Positions 37,801 to 47,566 of a stretch of 64,000 bases of DNA are shown here, piece after piece. The stretch spans positions 186,001 through 250,000 of the forward strand of contig JBDOQK010000020.1 of NCBI GenBank assembly GCA_040437565.1. Reading direction: 5' to 3'. The stretch is from Albugo candida. Lineage: Eukaryota; Oomycota; Peronosporomycetes; Albuginales. A program made the translations under genes and the position numbers. Position 1 is the first letter of the stretch; each line of letters opens with the position of its first letter. Below the pieces are notes generated by a model. The model searched no databases and was not told the DNA's origin. It saw only the letters and a list, made by a program, of their open reading frames with translations.

Positions 37801-38050
37801 CTGTTCGCCGTGTTTGGTTGTGCATAAGGTCAGCGTGAAGCATCTTTTCCAATAGCTTTCCATTGGCAGATGAGTTTACCCAATAGCAAGCTTTTAATGA
37901 GATCATTGTTTTTGACTCGATAAAATACAGATTCTTTTTGTCACTGCATGATTCTCCGTACGCGCACGCACGGAAAGCTTGAAATTGTATTAGACAAATG
38001 ACTCGTGGCAGTGGTTTCGGCATGTTTGATTCTTCATCATACTCCATCTA
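34860..38050 (-). pseudogene. Unknown multicopy family, copy E (broken)
   Basis: The minus strand shows the family blocks in order from 3' to 5': the HADVLHRVLAFVHRI-type block (about 34900), LLSILAVYRIPSLMDEAKYPMEIEECCLAS (about 35470-35560), DVNIVDYCASYLWETVKYDMDA (about 35930-36000), EGAEENKPGDALQRSGFDA (about 36180-36240), SSKSTLMANLSSSDQLPRKNYVYSF (about 36500) and 5' blocks to about 38050. The longest open piece is about 153 residues. A 23-bp tandem duplication lies at about 37760-37805 (TACCTCGTATCAACTACTGT twice). Confidence 0.65.
36460..37485. repeat. Gap-flanking duplication (36460-36922 = 37023-37485)
   Basis: The 463 bp before the gap (36923-37022) recur exactly after it. Read as a contig overlap inside copy E. 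Confidence 0.85.
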
Positions 38051-38753
38051 CTTGCAGAATGCAGGAGTCGTTGTTGAGTGTATATTTTTATTAGCTAAAA
38101 CGTTTAAGTCACTTCGTTTCTTTTCTTAATAAACAGACTCGACTATAACCCGCAACACTGCTCATCTATTTCGCTCTAACATTTCTGAATGATTGTATCA
38201 CAGCGGAGCTGTTTGAGTATACTCAAGCGGTTACTTCATTTCCCGCTCTCGCTGACTTAACAAGCACACATAAGTATCGTATTTAGTGTGTAGGCTTATA
38301 GTTTTCCCGTCTCGATAAAAAGATTCAGAAATTCTTAACAATGCGACACGCTGAGGGGTTAGGGGTAACATTTTATTGAATCACAATTTACACACAGCTC
38401 AGTTGAAGGTGTCTATATTACTAGAATTAGACAACTGACTTCTCTAGTTGCCTAGGCTATCTTAAATAACATATATACATATAAAGTACGTTTTGTGAAA
38501 TACCTGTGAGAGATGATAATATGTCTTCTCGTTGATAATCTCGTATCGTAGTAGCCTTAGCACCCTTAATACGGGACTGTGTCCAGCTTGTAAATGGTGT
38601 TAAGTTGTAAAGTTGTAAAGTTGTAAAAATGGTCCAAAAGTACCGTGGTTTNNNNNNNNNNNNNNNNNNNNNNNNNNNNNNNNNNNNNNNNNNNNNNNNN
38701 NNNNNNNNNNNNNNNNNNNNNNNNNNNNNNNNNNNNNNNNNNNNNNNNNNNAA

Positions 38754-39201
38754 CTAGAATTTGCATATCATTATATAGACAATGCGGACAAGCAAGGCGA
38801 AGAAGTCACCGCGCTGTGCAATACTATCAAGCTTATCATGAGAGTGCAGAAGAATATACCAGATAAACCCATTTTGAAACTTGTTCAAGAATTCGGTGAA
38901 GCATCAAAGTCCGACCAAGACACCTCTAAACTACTATCTACAGGTTGTGGAATACATGAGTCTGATGGTGAAAAGCTCGAACTTGGGATCCCCATATTTA
39001 AAAGACTTGCGGCATCGGTAGAAGATCTGCAAGATAAAAAAAAATTGCACAATAAGGGTAATGACGCTGTGCTGTAACTAAACTCCTGTGTGACTGATTC
39101 TTTCGTATTTCCATGTATCTATAGAAAGCATCAAATTGTTGAAGACTTTGGATGAAGCGCTAATTGAGTTGGAAAAATGGATCGTCACAGAGATTTCGTA
39201 G
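38754..39201 (+). CDS. Secreted-protein family member 3, 5' end lost in gap, two exons visible
   Basis: The frame is open from the gap edge at 38752. Exon 1 ends at 39057 and exon 2 is 39125-39201. The 67-bp intron (GTAATG...TATAG, phase 1) matches the introns of secreted genes 1 and 2 in position and sequence. Visible residues include LEFAYHYIDNADKQGEEVTALCNTIK, then PILKLVQEFGEASKSDQ, and exon 2 encodes ESIKLLKTLDEALIELEKWIVTEIS. The start and signal peptide lie in the gap at 38652-38751 or upstream of it; an ATG at 38629 (MVQKYRG) is a possible but unproven start. The mature sequence shares nothing obvious with its relatives. Copy F1 follows convergently. Confidence 0.65.
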
Positions 39202-39639
39202 AACAACTAAAGCGTGAGGCCGGTTGCGCTTCTATTGCTTCTACATCTTTTAATTTGAATAAGCATGTATCAGCCGATTTGAACCTTATTTGCTACGTAT
39301 CCTCACATCGGATCTATTAAATTCACTTTCGAATGATACCTTGAACAATAACTGTATGTATATCCACCAGACCTCATACTCGTCCTTGTTCACTTTTCTC
39401 TCGCTATATTGATCATGATACAGGTAGGCCTCCATAGTAAGGTGTTTGAATAGAACAGCCACGACTTGAAAAGATTGGAAGACGATTGGCCGTCATAAAA
39501 TCATAAGAATCTAAATTTCTCGACGTTCCCTACACGAGCTAAGTCTTCCGTGCTCATGAGAACCCACTATCCAAAACTCGATCGATACACGCACTGCATC
39601 CACCAAATTTTCTGGCACTGCGCTTGAAAACTGTAAGTA

Positions 39640-41235
39640 TCATGTTCACTATGAGAAAGTTGAGTCACTGGAGGAATTGATAGCTTGGCGCACTCGGATG
39701 TCTGATCTGATTGACCTCGAGGCAAAGAAGCCAACACTTTTTCCCGCGGATATACGTTGCAGCATATCCGCGTGGCAAAGTGTCTTCATCCGCTGATCTC
39801 GCACGCTAAGGCAGTCCCACATCATCGCCACGTGCCCGATCACGCCTGTATTCTACCTCGTCAAAGAAATTGCCGACTATGCCGTTCGTATTGCGTTGCG
39901 TCGATAACCTCCAGCTGTAAATGCTTCATTCATTAGTGGCAGAAATTGCCACTTCTTCGGCAGTAAAGTTGAATTCTTGTGCATTTTGTGTTCGGTGCTG
40001 TCGACACATTTGTTTTCGAAGGAATCATTGGAATTGGTACACACACCATCGCATGTGACCATTCTCTCGATGAGAACCTAAAGACTGATTTTAGCTCTCG
40101 ACCAGTGAGTCTGTATAGCATCTGTCCATAAGCAGCGTTGACGTCGAAAACATCCGTATCGTGATTCACAATTTGCCAGTGAAGACTCGGACGATGATCG
40201 GCAATTCCGACATTGCTTTCTCCAGTCGACTCGTTCGTAGAAGGCTCCAATTGTATCAAAACGTGTTCCAAAAGCTCTTTCATAGCCCTTTCGGCTTAAA
40301 AAGGTGGAAAATGTCACATCGCAATCGCCATACAGCATCAAGACCAACCAGTTGCAAAGCATTTTCCGGTCTGGTCTCTTCAGCGTCTTCCGAAACCCAT
40401 ATGGACTTGAATTCAAATCAACAAAACAGTGTGTGAAAGCATTCGTACCCATAGTTCCGAGAAACGTGTACACCGTTTAATTGCATAAAATTGCGAGATG
40501 ATGTGAGCGCACATATTCAATTGAAGCGGTGCAGGGGCGGCATTCTCTATCAAAGGTTCTGCTGTTTCCAGTGCGATATGCGTCACCATCCGCGGTATCC
40601 ATTCCAGACACTGATCCTTGTGAGATATGTGAGCTACGTACGCCAGCTTGATTGAATACTATCAAGCAGAATTCTTGCTCGGAAGCTGATGTTGCCATAA
40701 GCGCTTGACTTGGAAGATGTGGGTCCTTTGTACTTGTTGATTTTACGTGAATGTAATGAACAGCTCGAGACGATGGCTGATGGCTGTCTGAATAAAGGAA
40801 TACGGACCATGTTTCTCATAGATTGCTTCTACCACGCAAATACTTAATCGGATTCATGGACATCGATAAGGTCCTTGAGCAGCTCGAGTGAATTCTACGT
40901 CGTGGTAGGTTCCTATGAGCAGACATGGAATAGTTCTCAGCCGCTCTTTTCGTTGGATGGAAGCTTGAGTCTAGTAATGCAATCATTGAGAGAGCTAGTT
41001 CCGTAAAGCCTCGTTTCTTTCACACGCAAGTTTTGCTGAAGAATTCGCAACTCTTAGTCCAGCACTGAAATCTCAGTCAGCCAGTCCATAGCAATCTTGC
41101 AAGCCTCTTTCGGTTGCTCACAGTGCCACAATCACGCTTCAGAATATCTGCATGACTCTCCATTTCCAACATCTCAGTACCAGCTGTAAAGCTGCACACC
41201 TTCATCTTCTTCAGCATGAACGATGATCCGACTTC
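39640..41235 (-). pseudogene. Unknown multicopy family, copy F1 (broken)
   Basis: The minus-strand blocks are LCHADMLQRISAG (about 39740), GYRRNAIRTA (about 39880), VGIADHRPSLHWQIVNHDTDVFD (about 40140-40210), a RPENALQLVGLDA block (about 40350) and a 5' block with TAGTEMLEMESHAD and GTVSN (about 41100-41190). No frame exceeds 131 residues. Its 5' end directly meets the 3' part of copy F2. Confidence 0.6.
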
Positions 41236-41259
41236 GGGAGACGGCTCATTCCCCGTGCA

Positions 41260-43500
41260 TTCCAACAAATATCATAGCGATCAGTGGACTACAAAGCCAA
41301 TAACTTCGTTCCAATTTATCAACAAAGTATCGAGATAGCGCTTCTTTCTTGCAATCAAGTTGTCGATAGACACCACACAGCATTCCTCCATTGCCGTTGG
41401 GTACATTGATGAAGTCAAATCGAAAGAAGGGGACATAAACGGAATAAAAGAGGATTCCCATCTACCGAAATTGAGCTCCACTGCATATAATCTTCGTTTA
41501 CGTCGAAAAATGCCCAACTTTTTTTTCCAATTGCAGCCGAAACAAACTTCACGACTGATGGGCGTACACTTGCACTTGTGTCGACCTTGCCGCTGACTTG
41601 TCGCTGCTTCGCAGTTGGTTACAAGTCTTATCCGGTGCTATCGGCATTTGTATATGAAAGGATTTATTGGAGTTGATACACCAGCAAATGTGACCATTCT
41701 ATTAATGAGAACCTTGAGGTTGGAATAGCTCCCGACCAGTGAGTCTTCGTACTGTCTGTCCATGACCAGCGTTGGCATTGAGAGGGTCCGATTAGCGTTC
41801 CACGATTCCCAACAAAAGACTTGCACAGGGATCGAGATTTCGACCTCATTTTCTCCGATCATTTGTAAAGAACTTTTTCATAGCCTTTTCGGCTAAATAA
41901 GGTAAGAATTGTTCCATAGCAATCGCCCAATGCATCAAGACCAGAACGTTGTAAAGGGATCTGAGGTCTGTTCTCTTATAGCGTATTCCAAAACCTATAC
42001 GGACTTCAAAAAGCCAAAAGAGACTGTGTGAAATCATTTGTATCCCATAGTTCCCAGAGTCGTGAAATCGATTTGTTTGCATGGCTGTTGCGAGAACATG
42101 TGAACGCACACAATCAGCTGAAGCAAGTATTAATTGGTTCTCTGTCAAAAATTTATAGCTTCAGTGCGTTGTTCGCCACCATCCGTGGTACTCGTTTGAA
42201 ATGCTGATTCTCGTGGTATGTATACGCTGCGAAAGCCTGCGTGTCAGAAGCTGACGATCAAATGTGCCATAGGTGCTCGACTTCATATATGCTTGATTTG
42301 TACTTTGTTGACTGTGCGTGGAGGTATCAGCTCGAGAAGACGGACAATACCTGTGGAATGCCTATCGTACCATTCCATTCATTCTCAAAAAGGATACGAG
42401 ACCATGCTTCTCAAGGTATACTTCTACCACCACAGACACTTCATCGAATTCATTGGCGTCGATCAATAGCTTCAGCATCTCAGTTGAATCAAACACCGTA
42501 ATATGTTCTTCTCAAGCAGAAATGGAATAAACCTCTGCCGTTCTTTCGTCGTAGAAGATAAGCTTGTTCCAAGTAATGCAATTATTTAAACTGGTCCGTA
42601 GAGCCTCATTCCTTTCTGCACACAATTCTTGGTGATGGCTGTCGCCAAAATTTCGATTCAATCCTAAAATCTAAGTCGTATTCTGTACATGGACGATCCT
42701 CAGCTATCTTAGAGGCCCTTTGGATAGCTGACCCTGCCACCATCACATTCCAACCAATCTGACGCGCTATCCAACCTTCCCAGCATCTCCATATCAATTA
42801 TACGGCCTGCCCATCTCCATCTTCTTCAGCGATCACATGTGATTTGACTTCCAAGTCGCCTTTAATTCATTACTGAAGCTTCCCTCTACCCTGTAAACGG
42901 CACATTAGCCTCAATGTGTGACCGATAATGGTACTAGCCGCGTCAAGTTCCGATTTGGTACACTCCGCAACATCTTCTTCATAAACCACCACTCTTTACC
43001 GTGTTAGTGGTGCATGAACGATTGCATTGAGTATTCTTACCGGATCACAGACACGTTGACATAGATTCATCTCTCTCATTCATCGGCAAAGTACACACTT
43101 CATTGACAATCTCGAAACCAACATTCCGCACGATATAATGCTGCGGAATTGAGCGTGTACGAGCAGCAGATACTGAGGATGGATGAGTGACAGGCCGCAT
43201 AAACGCAAACAAAAAAGTTGTAATCGGAGATACTTATCCACAAACGCTTAGAAAGCTCCCATTTTTTGCCGATTCAACTGCCGACTTTGTCCTTAAATCA
43301 GTGCGACCAATCAATACAATTTCAAAGTTCCTTCCCAATTTCAGGTAAAAAACACAAAAAGCATCGATTCTGAGTTGAGTTTTCGTATCGGTTAAGTGAT
43401 TGAGTCAGTATCGGCGCTGTACACCGATTTGATCGCATGATATTTTGAGACGCTCAAAATTGAAATCTATATCTTGTGACTTTCTTCGCCGTTTTCGTTT
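41260..43500 (-). pseudogene. Unknown multicopy family, copy F2 (broken)
   Basis: A second, separate relic follows F1 head to tail. A block equivalent to YPMAKEKCYMVS is near 41380 (YPTAMEECCVVSIDNL), the motif block with MPTLVMDRQYEDSLVG is near 41750, DALHEKHGLV-like sequence is near 42400, and the block around 42600-43150 matches 12550-13080 of copy A. The extreme 3' blocks seen in the other copies are absent. 5' flank similarity runs to about 43500. Confidence 0.6.
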
Positions 43501-43672
43501 TTTATTATTCCATACAGCAGCTGAGGGTCGGGGTGGGCAAGTGTGAGATTAAAGAGGGTTTCGGGGTCGGGTCATGATGTTTGAATTCAGCACTTTTCAT
43601 TAGTAGATTCTTTTGCCTAATTACCTTGGAATCTTCATTTTTATTCGAGAATAATACAATTATATTCTGTAA

Positions 43673-44345
43673 GGCCACTGCTATCTGTCTACCCACTGAT
43701 AATAGCCAATCAAAATCCTGCAAAACTTCCTCGCGTCGCAAAACTGGTCGGACGCGTAAAATAACTAACTAGAAGTTTCACCTCTTTTTCAACCACGCGC
43801 TATGCCATTGGTGTTGAAAGTGGAACATGTTGAAGAAATGGTGACGAAGATATAGAAATGCGTGACTACATAACATTGTTGTATTGTCGCGAGGCGTTTC
43901 GTAGCTAGCTGAAGAATAATAATAAATTAATATATCATTTTATCTTCTGGAAACTAAAAGCAGTGTTCTAGTTCGCTTCTCCTGTGTCGTGTCTGTCGTA
44001 ACAGCACCGGGGTTTACTAACTATGTAAAAAAATTATTTCTGGTGGCATAGCCCTGATTTATAGCAAATGCTGTACAGAAACTTTGGCAATTTCCAAGCA
44101 GGCATACTGCGCTGGAGGTGGTGCTTCGAGTGGCATAGCCGGTAGGTAAGAACAGAGGTAAGAAAAGAGTTGAAACAGAGGTGAAAAGAGAGGTCAAAAT
44201 CACTGTTTACGCTCTCGAGCAGATTCGTAACAGGAGGAAACTATGTCGGACCTGTTTCGCGACGCGAGAAAGTTTTGAAGGATTTTGATTGGCTATTAAT
44301 CAGGGGTAAACAGATAGCGAGGGGGGTGCACATTTAGCAGTGGCC
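43673..44345. mobile_element. hAT-like non-autonomous DNA transposon (MITE/foldback)
   Basis: The 673-bp element has long terminal inverted repeats: 43673-43755 pairs with the complement of about 44240-44345. The outermost ten bases are GGCCACTGCT/AGCAGTGGCC. The right arm carries an extra block of about 21 bp. It is flanked by TTCTGTAA (43665-43672) and TTCTGTTA (44346-44353), which fits an 8-bp target-site duplication, the hallmark of hAT elements. There is no transposase frame inside, so it must have been moved by a transposase supplied elsewhere. Confidence 0.7.
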
Positions 44346-44353
44346 TTCTGTTA

Positions 44354-47300
44354 TCGACGAAGGACTCAAACCGGTTGTTTCTGTGTGTTTATTCAGTAAT
44401 ATAGGCTATTACAGTATAGGCTACTTTTGGACAGAGTATTACACATTTTATCAACACCTTTTTTTCAATTGCTAACCCATACATCGGATATAAACGGCAA
44501 CAATTTCCGCTCTTGCTGACTTGACAAGCACACACAGTATCGTATTCATTCCATAGGAAAGACAACCTCGTCAAAATGATCCAGACACTCTCAGCGGGTC
44601 TCGATGATTCAAGTCAGATAATTTATGGAGTCGCGTTCTTGTGTCAAGCGTAGCACTGTCGTCTATACTTTTTCTTAGCAGTAGTGAATTTTTATAGATG
44701 AAACAACTAGATTTATTATCGCTCGTTCCGTTCCTTCATCTCGGAACGACTGATATTTGGTAGAATAGTCTCTGAATTTTCAGCAGAGATAAGACTATAA
44801 TTGATCAAATCCCCCGATGACAAAGTGCTGTATCAACATCTTGTATTGGCTTCTTTGCTAGCACGCTGAACTCGCAGTTCGATTGGAGTACTCTTTTACA
44901 AATGTTTATTTTCACTACCTGACATTCAAACTTCCATGCTCTATTTCACTTGTTTAGTTTGAGATATCCCAATGAGTAAGCCGTGAAATCAAAGAAACGA
45001 TACACAGCTATATGAAAGAGTATTGCGGAGCCATTGATGGCCTAACTAGCTGACGTATTGAAGAGAAGTGATTGCAAGCCAACAAGCGTGAGATATAGGC
45101 AAAAAAGAGTGAATAAATTCTCTTAATTGGACATGAGTTACATGTAGCATTTGACTAGTTTGAATACGCTATCCAAGCGCGTACGCAGTACACGAGTATT
45201 TACAGCCAGGAAACTCATTGATTCTTACGTTAAAGGTGGTGGTGCTTCGTCGTGAAAATGGCAAAGCCACACATCTGTTTAGTCAACCTAGATTGCTGTG
45301 ACCAAAGTTGCCTGACTTGAGTATGCAAGAGTGGTCAGCAATGGTCAACAATTTCTGCTAGCAGCCAAGAGCATCTTTGCCCGTTGGCGTAGTCGAAGAG
45401 TATACCGTTACTGAGAAACGCTTGTCGTTCCCCTTAGCTATCGTCTTCTTGGTAGAGTGGACGTAAAACCTAAATGGACCGGCTAATTTTGACACACTAG
45501 ATAGCCCCCAGATTTCCAGTGTCCAAGGCTACGCGACTTCAGTAAGCAGTGTCCAATCATGTTCGAGTGGCTTCCAGTGCCCGTCGTGAGTCTATATTCG
45601 TTATTTGGGAGACAATCGCAACGTAAACAAGAAAAGAAATGCACAAGTGAGCAGAAAGTATGTTTACAGAGCTTGTTTGGATCTCCATCTTGTACCTGAA
45701 GCATACAGCTTTGAATGCATCCCAATCAAGAACTGAGAATCTCGCACCAAATCAATAAATCGCTACAATGATAAAGAACATAATGAATTACTGCATTCCA
45801 AATTGCTTCTCGTTTTCACCACTATCGATCCTCAGAAAAGTTAATTCTCTTACGTTAAAGTAAATGGACGGAAAACAGTCGTAGAGCGTACCTACATTCG
45901 AATCAACCTGATTGAATGCGTTGGCACTATCAAAACGTATTCGCAGATCGCCAATGGACTCATTGTCACATCGATGGATTGAATTCATCTGACAGTGGAG
46001 ACAGCAGCAACACCTCGTGTCTGTGGTAATATCGTATGGAAAAAATAAGTGATTTCATGTCTCGCAAAGTAAATATAAGCTGCCTGGGAGACACCCCACC
46101 CTGTCAACTCCATATTTGAGAATTAACTATGCATTTTTCGAAGACGTATAACAAATCAACGTTCCCAACAGCCGAATGTAATGGCGCGGAGTGTACCGCA
46201 TTCCATATTTAGAAACATAAATTGAACGTTGCACAGCTTCCAGAAAGCCCGTCCATGTGTTCCAAGCTTCGGCTATAATAAGTCATACTTGAGAATGAGG
46301 TAGAACTAATGTTATAATAGCTGCAAGCCTCTCAAAAAGTCACTATTGCTTGCAAGCGGATTATCCTTTTAAAAACTCTTTCGATATTGTCATGTTTTGA
46401 TATACAAACACTTGGTAAATTCAGAAATAGATAGGACATGGCAGGCCGAAACATTCATTCTCTTTCGCGAAGTGGTTCATAAATTGAATTAAGGCTTTTT
46501 TGGCTTTATTGTCACAGTTCTGCTCATGAACAGTAGTCCATCAGATCAACTAGCTTAGGAATGTTATGAAAGATACTTGCTAAGCTTTCATCGCACTCAT
46601 CGATCACTTACAAAGCAAGGCGCAACGTCCGAATTTCGTTTGTACCCCAGTCGTGAGAACCGCAAGAATATACTCTGAACAGCGTCTACTAGATGATAAT
46701 CTTGCTCATGCTACTAGTGAATTATATTTAGCCGCACAAGGGATGCAGGTACGATGAGTCGACCTAACGAGAGTAACGTCCGACTTCGGTTAATTAATGC
46801 ATGAAAAATCAAGCATGGAAAGGTGATATCGGTCAAATCATACATCTACTGTGCTCTAATTTTGTGCTTCCCACATGAAGACAACGAAAGCTATCTCCTT
46901 ATCGAATGGTTCACTACAGCAAATAGACATTTCCACGCAAACTAGATTTTAATGAATAGGCAATCACGCTTGTGAATCTTTTTGCAGCACGGCTGCATAG
47001 AACTAATAGGATTGGGATGAAATGTCAACTTCTTCTGCGTGCATATCTCTAGGCTATTCTTCTTTAGGCTGGATGCATATGCAAAGTCGCCACATAGTAG
47101 CACATTTTCCCGGATCTAACCTTCCATTTTTGAGACTTTAAGAAAGTATATGATACTAGAGATGGACCTTTCAGCTCTGACCACGGTCATGGCGAGACTA
47201 AGTAGGACGTAGGTCTACAGATATGGTGGGAAATTAGGGCTGTACTACTAAATGAAATCTGCTTATACTAAATGAAATCCGCTTATACTAATTGATTCAC

Positions 47301-47566
47301 TGGGAAATAATTGGTGCAAATACACACGATCCAACAAGTGTAGTACAGGTCGATAATCACGTGCTTACCAAATCCACCATTCACAGAAAGAAAACTAAAA
47401 CAAATGTATCGAACGTTTGGTAAAAGTTGTAAGATCGACCAGTGCTACGGTGAAGAAACTAGATTTATTCCCAAGTATCCCACTCTAAAGGAGAACTAAT
47501 GGATCAATCTATCACTTATCAAAACCACCGGGAAAATCGATAACACATTGGCAAACTCAATTGGAA
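44354..47566. other. Long spacer with a promoter remnant and small repeats, no gene seen
   Basis: At 44697-44745 the string GATGAAACAACTAGATTTAT and following bases resemble the secreted-gene promoter block (GATGAAACAAGTGGATTTAT at 33813-33832), but no secreted gene follows. At about 44500-44600 there is flank related to 38250-38350. A short tandem repeat, TACTAAATGAAATC(T/C)GCTTA, occurs at about 47246-47290. Directly before the gene at 47567, 47453-47560 is weakly like the secreted-gene promoters (GAAACTAGATTTATTCCC, CTATCACTTATCAAAACC). Elsewhere I see nothing coding. Confidence 0.5.
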
